In this document: positions 34,362 to 43,175 of the stretch, piece by piece
Layout: every line of letters begins with the position of its first letter
Position numbering within the stretch: position 1 is the first letter of the stretch
From: an uncultured Bacteroidales bacterium
GTDB taxonomy: Bacteria > Bacteroidota > Bacteroidia > Bacteroidales > Bacteroidaceae
Direction of reading: 5' to 3'
NCBI GenBank assembly: GCA_902771725.1
Contig: CACXXT010000002.1
Span: 1 to 64,000, forward strand
Length of the DNA stretch: 64,000 nt
Program-made: the position numbers and the translations under genes
The notes under the pieces: generated by a model
What the model was told of the DNA's origin: nothing
What the model saw: only the letters and a program-made list of their open reading frames with translations
Databases searched by the model: none

Positions 34362-35408
34362 ATGTCCAAATTCAGCCTTATAGCCCGTTTGCAGCACTGG
34401 ATGGATTCAGTGCCGGGTCAGACTTTCATGAACTACGCCTACAGCTGGGGTGCTGCCGTCGTCATCCTCGGTACGCTCTTCAAGCTGACGCACATTCCCG
34501 GTGCTAACCTCATGCTGTTCATCGGTATGGGCACCGAAGTCTTCGTGTTCTTTATTTCCGGTTTCGACCGCCCGTTCAACGCCTCGCAGGACACCGAGCT
34601 CAGCGAGGAGTTCGTGGATCTGGAAGAGATGGAGGCCCTGAAGGCTGCCGCACAAGCCGCAGCCGCAGCCGGCGGTGCTGCCCAACCCGTGGTCGTCGGT
34701 GGCGGTGGAGCTACAGTCGTCGGTGGCGGCGGAGCTACGGTCATAGGTGGCGGCGAAGGCACGGTTGTCCAGGGCGGCGGTGGCGGTGGAACCGTCATCA
34801 TCGGCGGTGGCGGAGCGCCTGCTGGCGGAACAGTGGTCATCGGTGGCGGAGCTCCCGCCGGCGGAGGCACGGTCATCGCCGGAGGTGAACCCGCAGGCGA
34901 AGGCACTGTGGTCACTGGAGGCGGAGTCATCGGCGGAGGAGTCATCGGCGGAGGATTCGTCGGTGGCGGCGGAAGCGGAATCTCCGACGAGGCAGCAGCC
35001 AACCTGGCAGCAGCAGCTCAGGCAGCAGCCGGAGCAGCAGCACTCGGAGGCGATGCACAAGGACTGCTCACCAACGCACAAGCCGCCAACGCACCTGAAG
35101 TCGAAGATGCCATCGAGGCTTACGTCGACCAGCTGCAGCAACTCACAGAGGTGCTGGGCAAGGTACGCGAACAGGCCAGCCGCATGACACAGGACAGCGA
35201 GGAAATGGTCAACCTCAACCGAACACTCACCGGTATCAACACCATCTACGAGATGCAGCTTAAGAGCGTGAGCCAACAAGTCGGTACCATCGACCAGATC
35301 AACGACCAGACCCGCAAGATGGCCCGCCAGATAGAGGAACTCAACGCTGTCTATGCACGCATGATTGAGGCGCTGACCGTCAGTATGCCCAAGGCACCGC
35401 AGGTTTAA
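34362..35408 (+). CDS. porL: Type IX secretion motor protein PorL/GldL with Gly-rich insertion
   Basis: The inner-membrane protein PorL forms, with PorM, the proton-driven rotary motor that powers the T9SS. Two TM helices lie at about 25-43 (YAYSWGAAVVILGTLFKL) and 48-67, with Glu59 in GMGTEVFVFFISGFDRPF as the likely proton-carrying acid. The C-terminal cytoplasmic coiled coil (about 240-348) is typical of the family. Between them residues about 95-207 form an unusual Ala/Gly-rich insertion with repeated TVVGGGG / GTVVIGGGAPAGG units, which lengthens the protein to 348 residues. It may be a flexible linker or tether; no known domain fits. Confidence 0.92.
   Translation: MSKFSLIARLQHWMDSVPGQTFMNYAYSWGAAVVILGTLFKLTHIPGANLMLFIGMGTEVFVFFISGFDRPFNASQDTELSEEFVDLEEMEALKAAAQAAAAAGGAAQPVVVGGGGATVVGGGGATVIGGGEGTVVQGGGGGGTVIIGGGGAPAGGTVVIGGGAPAGGGTVIAGGEPAGEGTVVTGGGVIGGGVIGGGFVGGGGSGISDEAAANLAAAAQAAAGAAALGGDAQGLLTNAQAANAPEVEDAIEAYVDQLQQLTEVLGKVREQASRMTQDSEEMVNLNRTLTGINTIYEMQLKSVSQQVGTIDQINDQTRKMARQIEELNAVYARMIEALTVSMPKAPQV
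34681..34981 (+). repeat. Imperfect tandem repeat coding for the PorL Gly-rich segment
   Basis: About ten degenerate units of the GGTGGCGGTGGAGCTACAGT kind encode GGGGATVV, GGGEGTVV and GGGAPAGG variants. The frame is kept throughout. Confidence 0.8.
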
Positions 35409-35487
35409 ACCGCAAACAGCAAATCGCAAGTTAAATTGTAATTTGTAAATCTTAAATTGTCCAATCGTCAAATCGTAAATTACGATT

Positions 35488-37053
35488 ATGCCCATTAAGA
35501 AAAGACCAGTCTCTCCGCGCCAGAAGATGATCAATCTGATGTACGTCGTCCTGATGGCTATGCTCGCGCTGAACGTGTCGAGCGACGTGCTCAATGGTTT
35601 CTCTCTGGTCGACAAGAGCCTGCAGATAACCACCAAGAACGCTACGGAAGTCAATCAGGGAATCTACGAGGACTTCGACGAGCAGATGAAGGCGAACCCG
35701 AAGAAGGTCAAGGAATGGTATGACAAGGCCCAGGTGGTTCGCCAGATGTCCGACTCCCTCTACAACCTTGCCGAGGAACTGAAGGTGCTCATCGTGCGCA
35801 AGAGCGACGGCAAGGACGGCCGCGTGGATTCCATCCAAAATCGCGAGGACCTCGAGGCAGCCACCAGCGTGATGCTTGCCCCCGGCACTGGCCGTGGACG
35901 TGAGCTCTACAAAGGTATCAACGGCTACCGCGACCGCATCATCCAGATGGTGACGGACTCCGCCCAGCGCCGCATCATCGCCAGTAACCTCTCCACCGAT
36001 GTGCCCACCAGCGTACGCACCCTTGGCAAGAACTGGCAGGAATATATGTTTGAATCCATGCCCACTGCCGCCGCCGTGACGCTGCTGACCAAGCTGCAGA
36101 GTGACGTCCGCTACGCCGAAGGCGAGGTGCTGCACGGACTGGCATCGAATATCGGTGTGAAAGATATTCGTGTGAACGAGCTGAACGCCTACGTCATCCC
36201 CAGTTCACAGACGGTCGTCCAGGGCGGCAAGTTCTCGGCTCAGATCCTGATGGCTGCCGTCGACACCACCAACCGCCCCACTATCTATATCGGCGGCAAG
36301 GAGTTCAAGAGCGACCGCGGTATCTACGAAACCATCTGCTCCCGCACGGGTGACTTCAACCTCGTGGGTTACATCGAGATGATGAATGCCCAGGGCGAAC
36401 TCGTCCGTCGCGACTTCCAACAGAAATACACCGTCGTGGCTCCCTCCGCCACCGTCAGTGCCGACCTGATGAACGTGCTCTACGCAGGCTATGACAACCC
36501 GATGTCCGTCAGTGTTCCAGGAGTAGCTGCCAACCAGCTTCAAGTCACCATGACCGGCGGCAACCTCACTCCCACGGGCGAGGGTAAGTTCATCGCCCGT
36601 CCCACTCAGGTGGGCGGCGAGGCCGTCATCTCCGTGGCCGCGAGAACCGAAGGCCGCGTTCAGGAAATGGGCAAATTCACTTTCCGCGTGCGTAAGCTGC
36701 CCGACCCGACCGCCTTCATTGTCTACAAGGACGACCAGGGTATTGAAAGCCACTTCAAGGGCGGCAAGATTTCCAAGCAGGTGCTCATCAGTGCTAACGT
36801 ACTCGGCGCAGCTGTCGACGACGGCCTGCTGAACATTCCCTTCCGCGTGACGGGTTTCGAGACCGTGACCTACGACCGCATGGGCAATCAGTTCCCCATC
36901 GTATCGGAGTCCGCAGAGTTCACAGAGCGCCAGAAGACCAATTTCCGCAGCCTCAGCCGCGGCAAGCGTTTCTTCATCTCCAAGATCAAAGCTATCGGAC
37001 CGGACGGCGTCGAACGCACGCTCGACGGTGCCATGGACGTAACGGTGAACTAA
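35488..37053 (+). CDS. porM: Type IX secretion motor protein PorM/GldM
   Basis: The 521-residue protein has a short cytoplasmic N-terminus (MPIKKRPVSPRQKMINLMYV), a single TM helix (about 17-36, VVLMAMLALNVSSDVLNGF), and a long periplasmic part made of a helical region (to about 225) and three beta domains (about 225-520). This is the standard GldM/PorM architecture, in which a dimer spans the periplasm from the PorL motor to the PorKN ring. It starts 79 bp after porL. The spacer is AT-rich and contains repeated AAATCGTAAATT-like words. Confidence 0.95.
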   Translation: MPIKKRPVSPRQKMINLMYVVLMAMLALNVSSDVLNGFSLVDKSLQITTKNATEVNQGIYEDFDEQMKANPKKVKEWYDKAQVVRQMSDSLYNLAEELKVLIVRKSDGKDGRVDSIQNREDLEAATSVMLAPGTGRGRELYKGINGYRDRIIQMVTDSAQRRIIASNLSTDVPTSVRTLGKNWQEYMFESMPTAAAVTLLTKLQSDVRYAEGEVLHGLASNIGVKDIRVNELNAYVIPSSQTVVQGGKFSAQILMAAVDTTNRPTIYIGGKEFKSDRGIYETICSRTGDFNLVGYIEMMNAQGELVRRDFQQKYTVVAPSATVSADLMNVLYAGYDNPMSVSVPGVAANQLQVTMTGGNLTPTGEGKFIARPTQVGGEAVISVAARTEGRVQEMGKFTFRVRKLPDPTAFIVYKDDQGIESHFKGGKISKQVLISANVLGAAVDDGLLNIPFRVTGFETVTYDRMGNQFPIVSESAEFTERQKTNFRSLSRGKRFFISKIKAIGPDGVERTLDGAMDVTVN

Positions 37054-37089
37054 GTTAATGTAGAATTGTCGAAATATTGACCATAGCAT

Positions 37090-38172
37090 ATGAAACGATT
37101 TCTGATATTGCTGACCGTGCTCTCGTGCACAATAGGTATTAGTGCCCAACCCGCCAAGCGCAGGACGACGCCGGCCTCCACCAAGACCACTGCTGCCAAG
37201 CAGACTGCCGCCGAGAAGAAAGCCGACCGCGCAGCGCTCATGTTTCCTACTTCGGCAGAGATGCCAGAGGACGTCGTCTGGCGCAGGGACATCTATCGAC
37301 AGCTCGACCTGATGAAGGATGCCAACGCACCCCTCTACTACCCCGTAGAACCCCACGGGAAGGAGCAGAATCTGTTCACATACCTCTTCCGCCTCTTCGT
37401 CTCGGGACGTATCAAGGGCTACCGCTCCACGGATGACGGCGGCGAGTCCTTCGAAGACAAGGACCGCCTTGCAGTCAAGGATCTGCTGAAGGACCAGCGC
37501 ATCGCTTTCACGGAAGAAGGAGGGAAAATCAATGTAGAGGACAGCGACATCCCCTCGGCTTTCGTCAAGCGCTTCTACCTGAAAGAGAGCAGCTTCTTCG
37601 ACCAGCGCTCTGCCACCTACAAGACGCGCGTCACTGCACTCTGCCCCGTGATTCTCGAGGACAGCGAGTTCGAGACCCTTGAGGAAGGCGACGAACCCAG
37701 CCCCGTCTCAGCCCGGCCTCTCTTCTGGGTGAAGTACGACGATGTTGCCAGCTACCTCTCGCGTCTGCCCGTGATGGCTTCGAACTTCAACAATGTCACC
37801 AACATGACCGTGGACGATTTCTTCACCCTCAACCGCTACGAGGGCAAAATCTACAAGACCAACAATATGCAAGGACGCCTGCTTGCGGACTACGCAAAGA
37901 CGGATAGCGCCATGACTAAGGAGCAAAAGCGCATCGAGCAACAGCTGAAAGACTTCGAGGAAAACATCTGGCACTCGCCCAAGGACAGCCTCGACAGCAT
38001 AGCAGCCCAGCAGGCTGTCGATGACAAGAAGGTATCCCGCCGCAAGAAGAAAGAAGCCTTGTCAGACACCCGCCGCAGCAAAGCCTCGGCGGCTGCTGCC
38101 AACAAACGCGACAAGAGCGAGAGCAGCGGCAGTTCCGCACCTCGTGTATCAGCTCGACGCCAACGTAGATAA
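37090..38172 (+). CDS. porN: Type IX secretion ring protein PorN/GldN
   Basis: The 360-residue periplasmic protein has a signal peptide (MKRFLILLTVLSCTIGISAQ). The conserved PorN region includes VVWRRDIYRQLDLMKDANAP, LYYPVEPHGKEQNLFTYLFR and VKYDDVASYLSRLPVMASNF. PorN associates with PorK in the ring and with PorM. The C-terminal ~65 residues are basic and low-complexity (RRKKKEALSDTRRSKASAAA), as is common for this protein. It lies 36 bp after porM; the PorT-like gene follows after 8 bp. Confidence 0.93.
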   Translation: MKRFLILLTVLSCTIGISAQPAKRRTTPASTKTTAAKQTAAEKKADRAALMFPTSAEMPEDVVWRRDIYRQLDLMKDANAPLYYPVEPHGKEQNLFTYLFRLFVSGRIKGYRSTDDGGESFEDKDRLAVKDLLKDQRIAFTEEGGKINVEDSDIPSAFVKRFYLKESSFFDQRSATYKTRVTALCPVILEDSEFETLEEGDEPSPVSARPLFWVKYDDVASYLSRLPVMASNFNNVTNMTVDDFFTLNRYEGKIYKTNNMQGRLLADYAKTDSAMTKEQKRIEQQLKDFEENIWHSPKDSLDSIAAQQAVDDKKVSRRKKKEALSDTRRSKASAAAANKRDKSESSGSSAPRVSARRQRR

Positions 38173-38180
38173 AACGCATT

Positions 38181-38810
38181 ATGAGAAAGGTTCTCATCCT
38201 CTTCCTGATAGCATTGAGCGCACCCGACAGGGTTTGCGCTCAGTTGCGTTTTGGACTGGATTTGGGCCTTGACCTCAGTCATGTCAGTTTCAACAAGGCC
38301 GTGGCAGATTCCAGATCTCGACAGGGTTTCTTCGTGGGACCCAAGATTCGCGCCTCACTGCCACAGACAGGACTCGGTGCAGACGTAGCCCTGCGCTACG
38401 CCCAACGGAGTGTCGCCATCATAGACGATCTGAGTTCCGACGAACGCGAGACCTACAAGAGCAGCCCGATGAACTACGTTGAAGTTCCGCTGAATATCAG
38501 ATGGGATATAGGTGTCAAGAGCTGGGGTATATACGTGGCCACAGGGCCGCAATGGGACTGGTATATCGGCCAGGGCACCTGGGAATCTACAAGCAAATTC
38601 CGGACGAACTTCAACCACAGCGTATTCAGTTGGAACGTAGGAGCCGGCGTGTGGCTTTTCAACAGACTGGGCGTTGGACTGACCTACAACCTGCCGATTA
38701 CTCCGCAGGGCAACTACGTCTCTGCTACATTCAATGCCCTGCGCAACGCCACGGAGAAGATAGAAATGAAGAGCTATGCATGGCAGCTCAGCCTTGACTT
38801 TTATTTCTGA
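38181..38810 (+). CDS. PorT-family outer-membrane beta-barrel protein
   Basis: The 209-residue protein has a signal peptide (MRKVLILFLIALSAPDRVCA) and an eight-strand-type barrel: QLRFGLDLGLDLSHVSF, GFFVGPKIRASL, VEVPLNIRWDIGVKSWGIYV, VFSWNVGAGVWLF, GVGLTYNLPIT, ending AWQLSLDFYF with the aromatic terminal residue of an OMP. It resembles PorT, an accessory outer-membrane protein of the T9SS, and its place directly after porN agrees. Similarity to other OMP_b-brl_2 proteins means the PorT name is not certain. Confidence 0.75.
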   Translation: MRKVLILFLIALSAPDRVCAQLRFGLDLGLDLSHVSFNKAVADSRSRQGFFVGPKIRASLPQTGLGADVALRYAQRSVAIIDDLSSDERETYKSSPMNYVEVPLNIRWDIGVKSWGIYVATGPQWDWYIGQGTWESTSKFRTNFNHSVFSWNVGAGVWLFNRLGVGLTYNLPITPQGNYVSATFNALRNATEKIEMKSYAWQLSLDFYF

Positions 38811-38815
38811 ACGCC

Positions 38816-40945
38816 ATGCCACATTTTGCTGATATCATACTTCCTGTGCCACTACAGGGACTCTTCACCTACTCCCTGCCTGCCGACCTCGACGGCCGGG
38901 CTCGGGTGGGGTCACGTGTTGTCGTTCCCTTCGGCACGAAGAAGACGCAGACGGGTCTGATTGCCCGACTCCACGACAACACACCCACAGGAATCGAGGT
39001 GAAGGCCATCCTGGAAATCATGGACGAACAGCCCGTGGTGCTCCCCGCCCAGCTGAACCTCTGGCAATGGATTGCCGACTACTACCTTTGCTCCATCGGT
39101 GAAGTCTTCAAGGCGGCACTGCCGGGAAAGATGAAAAGGGCGGACTCTCCCCACGTAGACTCTCCCCCCGTAGACTCTCCCCCCGCCCTCCCTGTTAGGG
39201 AGGGAGCAGAATGTATTAGACTGGATGAAAGAATGCAGCATTCAAAAGTAACTGCTCCCTCCCTAACAGGGAGGGCGGGGGGAGAGTCCGGGGCTTGGGG
39301 AGAGTCTACTTGGGGGGAGTCTCTTCCCTCCCTCTCCCCTGCCCAGCAGACAGCCCTCGCCTCCATTCATGCAGAGTGGCAGCAGCACGCCGTCTGTCTG
39401 CTTCACGGCGTTACATCCAGCGGCAAGACTGAAATCTACATACACCTCATCGCCGAAGCGCTGAAGCAAGGCAGACAAGTGCTATACCTCCTGCCTGAAA
39501 TAGTGCTCACCAGCCAGCTGACCGAGCGGTTGCAGGCGGTATTCGGCGACCGGTTGGGTGTCTACCACAGCAAGTTCACCGACGTACAACGTGCCCGTGT
39601 GTGGCTGCGCCAGCTGTCCGACACTCCCTACGAAATCATCGTCGGCGTGCGTTCCTCCGTCTTTCTGCCGTTTGCAAAATTAGGGCTGGTTATCGTGGAC
39701 GAGGAACATGAGGTGAACTTCAAGCAGCAGGATCCCGCCCCCCGCTACAACGCTCGCAACGTGGCCATTCTCATGGCTTCCAGAGCCAAGGCACGTGTGC
39801 TTCTGGGCACCGCCACGCCCTCCCTCGACAGCTACTACAACGCCCGGCTGGGCAAGTACGGGCTGGTCAGACTCAGCCAACGCTACGGCCAAGTACAGCT
39901 GCCTGAAGTAGAAATCGTGGACTTGCAGGAACTACGCCGCAAGCGGCTCATCCACGGTCCCTTCTCGCCCCAGTTGCTGGAGAAAATGCGCCAGGCGCTG
40001 GATGCTCACGAACAGGTTATCCTCTTTCAGAATCGCCGAGGCTACGCCCCGCATATCGAGTGTCACGTCTGCGGCTGGGTGCCCCGCTGTCCCCATTGCG
40101 ATGTCTCGCTGACTATGCACGCACGTTCCGGCCGGATGACCTGCCACTATTGCGGGTTCACCACGGAGATTCCAGCGCGCTGCCCCAATTGCGAGAACAC
40201 GGAGCTGAAGCAGCACGGCTTCGGCACCGAGCGCATAGAAGAAGACATCGCGCATATCTTTCCCAAAGCGCGCGTGGCACGAATGGACCTTGATACCACT
40301 CGCTCCCGCGCAACCTACGAACAGATAATCCACGACTTCGCCTCCGGCGAGACCGATATTCTCGTAGGCACACAGATGGTCACCAAGGGACTGGACTTTG
40401 AGCGCGTCAGTGTCGTAGGTATCCTTTCGGCCGACACTATGTTAAATCAGCCCGACTTCCGCGCCTACGAGCGCTCGTTTCAGATGATGTCGCAAGTGGC
40501 AGGGCGCGCCGGGCGCCGCCAGCGTCAGGGCTATGTCCTGCTCCAGACGATGGAATCCAGCCTACCGCTGATTCAGCACGTCGTCTCCGGCGACTACGAA
40601 GCGATGTACACCGAGCAGATGACTGAACGTCGCCGCTACGCCTACCCGCCTTTCTTCCGCCTCATCTTCATCTACATGAAACACCGTCGTGCGGACACAG
40701 CTGACCACCTGGCAGCAGAACTCACGGGACGCCTGAAGGCACTCTTCGGACAACGCGTGCTTGGACCCGACGAACCGCCCGTGGCCCGTGTGCAGAGTCT
40801 CTTCATACGCCGTGTGATGCTCAAGCTGGAACCCGCCCTGCCACTGGGAAAGGTACGTGAGGTGCTGCTCCAGACAAAGACGGAACTGCTGGCAGCCAAG
40901 GCCTACAGTTCCGCTCAGATCTATTTTGATGTTGACCCGCTTTGA
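38816..40945 (+). CDS. priA: Primosomal protein N' (replication restart helicase PriA)
   Basis: The 709-residue helicase loads the replisome at stalled forks. It carries the N-terminal 3'-DNA-binding domain (about 1-105), Walker A GVTSSGKTE, the DEEHE box, and the zinc-binding cluster C..C..CPHCDVSLTMH / CHYCGFTTEIPARCPNCENT. The late helicase motifs are GTQMVTKGLDFERVSVVGIL and QVAGRAGR. Residues about 109-169 are an extra segment encoded by the large palindromic element at 39142-39322, in the linker after the 3'BD and before LSPAQQTAL; the frame is preserved. The gene starts 5 bp after the PorT-like gene and overlaps the convergent pgpH by 25 bp. Confidence 0.95.
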   Translation: MPHFADIILPVPLQGLFTYSLPADLDGRARVGSRVVVPFGTKKTQTGLIARLHDNTPTGIEVKAILEIMDEQPVVLPAQLNLWQWIADYYLCSIGEVFKAALPGKMKRADSPHVDSPPVDSPPALPVREGAECIRLDERMQHSKVTAPSLTGRAGGESGAWGESTWGESLPSLSPAQQTALASIHAEWQQHAVCLLHGVTSSGKTEIYIHLIAEALKQGRQVLYLLPEIVLTSQLTERLQAVFGDRLGVYHSKFTDVQRARVWLRQLSDTPYEIIVGVRSSVFLPFAKLGLVIVDEEHEVNFKQQDPAPRYNARNVAILMASRAKARVLLGTATPSLDSYYNARLGKYGLVRLSQRYGQVQLPEVEIVDLQELRRKRLIHGPFSPQLLEKMRQALDAHEQVILFQNRRGYAPHIECHVCGWVPRCPHCDVSLTMHARSGRMTCHYCGFTTEIPARCPNCENTELKQHGFGTERIEEDIAHIFPKARVARMDLDTTRSRATYEQIIHDFASGETDILVGTQMVTKGLDFERVSVVGILSADTMLNQPDFRAYERSFQMMSQVAGRAGRRQRQGYVLLQTMESSLPLIQHVVSGDYEAMYTEQMTERRRYAYPPFFRLIFIYMKHRRADTADHLAAELTGRLKALFGQRVLGPDEPPVARVQSLFIRRVMLKLEPALPLGKVREVLLQTKTELLAAKAYSSAQIYFDVDPL
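39142..39322 (+). repeat. Palindromic coding element D (nested inverted repeat) inside priA
   Basis: A perfect 35-bp inverted repeat (39173-39207 with 39254-39288) is separated by a 46-bp AT-richer spacer. Each arm is itself a hairpin (CCCTCCCTGTTAGGGAGGG). Outside the arms GACTCTCCCCNNGTA-type units recur in tandem on the left and their complements on the right. The encoded peptide is DSPPALPVREG ... APSLTGRAGGES. Confidence 0.9.
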
Positions 40946-43065
40946 ACGGCCGGCGCCGCTGGTGCGCCGGAGCTTTCCTCTGTCTCCTCCTTCTTCTTCA
41001 GCTCCGGATAGCTGATCCGCGTGTGGTAGATGATTTTCAACTTCTCCTTGAAGACGTCCTTCGCCAGTTTGATATCCTGGAAGGTAATCGGACAGTTGAG
41101 GAAGAAGCCCTCGGCCATCTGTCCGTCGATGATGCGGTCCACCAGCGCACCGATGGACTCCTCGTTGTACTCCTTCAGCGAGCGCGCCGAAGCTTCCACT
41201 GCATCCGCCATCATCAGGATGGCCTGCTCTGCCGTAGAAGGATTCGGACCGGGATAGCGGAACGGCACAGGATCCACCTTCTCTTCCGGGTGAGCGTTCT
41301 GATAGGAGATATAGAAGTACTTGACGAGACCGCAACCATGGTGTGTGGAAATGAAGTCGCGGATGACACGCGGCAGGCGATAGCGGTCTGCCAGCTGCTC
41401 GCCTTCGCTGACATGCTTGATGATGACCTGTGCACTGTAGCGGTTGTCCAGATTATCGTGAGGATTCACAGCCCCCGCCTGGTTCTCGGTGAAGAAGACC
41501 GCATTCGGAATCTTACCGATATCATGATAGAGGGCACCCGTTCGCACAAGCTGGCTCTTGGCTCCGATTTTCATCGCCACCTCAGCGGCCAGGTTGGCCA
41601 CCTGCAGGGAGTGCTGGAAAGTGCCGGGAGCCACCTCCGAAAGCTGACGCAGCAGGTCGTTGTTGATGTTCGAGAGTTCCACCAAGGTTACGTTGCTCGT
41701 GAAACCGAAGAGTTTCTCCAGGAAATACATCAGCGGATAGGAGAACAGCAGCAGCACACCTCCGATGATGATATGCTTGACGATGCGCCAGTCGATGCTC
41801 ACCAGGGCTGTATTGCTCATCACCGTGCGACCGTGCATCATATCTATGGAAATATACACCACCAGTGCTGACAGCGTCACGAAGATTGCCGTGCGGATAA
41901 TCTGCGAACGCGTAGAAAGCTCGCGCAAACAATAGATGGCAGCGAGGCCGGCCACCAACTGCGTGACGATGAACTCAAAGGGATAGCGAAGCGACATCGC
42001 ACACAGCAGTACCGTGGCCACGTGAGTGATGAAGGCGGTGCGCGAGTCCATGAAGACACGGATGAACACAGGAAGCATCGCATAGGGAATCAGATACACC
42101 GAAAGCAGCATGTGACGAACCAGGAAATGCGTCAGCAGCGGGAACAACAACAACATCGTCAGCAGCAAGGCGACGCTGCGGACACTGTTCACATAGTCGC
42201 GGCGGAAGAGGTTGAAGTAGAGCAGCAGACAGACACAGATGGAAGTGATATACAGCACTTCGCCCACAGATTGCTGCCAGTCCTTGGTGACCATCCGCGT
42301 ATGTTCGCCCATAGCGTGCTCGTAGCTCCGGAGCTTCTGGTAGGTGTTCTCATCCACAATCTGTCCGCGATCCACAATGCTCTCGCCGGCCACCACCACC
42401 CCTTTGCTGGGAGCCAGACTGCCCACCAACCCCTGCCATTCGGCATCGCTCTTCGGCTGGTCGTAACTCAGGTTCGGTTCCAGGTAGTTGTTCAGATTCA
42501 GCTTCTGCAGCTTCTGCTTGGAGAACCCCATCGAGTCTGCGTTTGCGAGCATGAATTCATAGGCAGCCCTCAGGGTCATCAGACGTGCCAGCGGACGACT
42601 TTGGGCTTCGGTGCCCGAGTAGACCCTGACGTTCGTCACCGTGTCGTCCACCAGCGTCTCCTGGTCGCTGTTGCTGATGATGCCCCGTGCATAGACCTGA
42701 TGCAGGCGCCCCTCGATGAACGAGCGGTAGGCCGGCGGGAACTCCGCTGCGTCGGCCTGCTTGAAATCTGTGCGGAAACGGTTGATCTGCGTCGCCTCGG
42801 TCTGTGGGTTAAACTGAAGGTATGGTTCGTACAGGCGATGAATGCTGTCGAGCTCGTGTTGCCACTGGGCATCGCTCTTCAGAATCGGGAACTGATAGTT
42901 GGCAATAATCTGGTTGTACGGCCACGGCTGATCCTTCTCGTAGCGCAAACTCGTGCGTCCGTGGGGAAGGAACCATACCAACAGTGCAATCGTGGCGGTG
43001 AGCACCACTCCTTGCATGAAGATGTCCTTCTTATTGAAGTCAATAGGCTTGTTATATCTGCTCAT
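40921..43065 (-). CDS. pgpH: 7TM-HD cyclic-di-AMP phosphodiesterase (PgpH type)
   Basis: The 714-residue membrane protein starts MSRYNKPIDFNKKDIFMQGV (ATG 43065). TM1 is at about 17-35, then a large extracytoplasmic domain (about 40-270), seven TM helices (about 275-475), and a cytoplasmic HD phosphohydrolase domain with RTGALYHDIGKIPNAVFFTE, HDNLDNRYSAQVIIKHV and ISTHHGCG. PgpH-type enzymes hydrolyse c-di-AMP to pApA. The C-terminus ends in a Pro/Ser-rich tail. The upstream frame to 43155 is not used because the promoter box TATTTTTG is at 43103-43110. Divergent from gltX. Confidence 0.9.
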   Translation of the reverse strand: MSRYNKPIDFNKKDIFMQGVVLTATIALLVWFLPHGRTSLRYEKDQPWPYNQIIANYQFPILKSDAQWQHELDSIHRLYEPYLQFNPQTEATQINRFRTDFKQADAAEFPPAYRSFIEGRLHQVYARGIISNSDQETLVDDTVTNVRVYSGTEAQSRPLARLMTLRAAYEFMLANADSMGFSKQKLQKLNLNNYLEPNLSYDQPKSDAEWQGLVGSLAPSKGVVVAGESIVDRGQIVDENTYQKLRSYEHAMGEHTRMVTKDWQQSVGEVLYITSICVCLLLYFNLFRRDYVNSVRSVALLLTMLLLFPLLTHFLVRHMLLSVYLIPYAMLPVFIRVFMDSRTAFITHVATVLLCAMSLRYPFEFIVTQLVAGLAAIYCLRELSTRSQIIRTAIFVTLSALVVYISIDMMHGRTVMSNTALVSIDWRIVKHIIIGGVLLLFSYPLMYFLEKLFGFTSNVTLVELSNINNDLLRQLSEVAPGTFQHSLQVANLAAEVAMKIGAKSQLVRTGALYHDIGKIPNAVFFTENQAGAVNPHDNLDNRYSAQVIIKHVSEGEQLADRYRLPRVIRDFISTHHGCGLVKYFYISYQNAHPEEKVDPVPFRYPGPNPSTAEQAILMMADAVEASARSLKEYNEESIGALVDRIIDGQMAEGFFLNCPITFQDIKLAKDVFKEKLKIIYHTRISYPELKKKEETEESSGAPAAPAVQSGSTSK

Positions 43066-43100
43066 AAGGGGTGATTTAGGTGTTGTTTGCTGATTTCTGA

Positions 43101-43154
43101 TGCAAAAATACAACAAATCTTTCGTCCGTGTGCAAGATTTATTGTATTTTTGCA
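43101..43154. promoter_or_regulatory. Divergent promoters of pgpH and gltX in a perfect inverted repeat
   Basis: TGCAAAAATACAA (43101-43113) and TTGTATTTTTGCA (43142-43154) are perfect reverse complements. Each holds a TATTTTTG -7 box, the left for pgpH (minus) and the right for gltX (plus), 28 bp apart. The two promoters must share or compete for the same DNA. Confidence 0.7.
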
Positions 43155-43175
43155 CAAAATTTCACGAAAAAGCCT

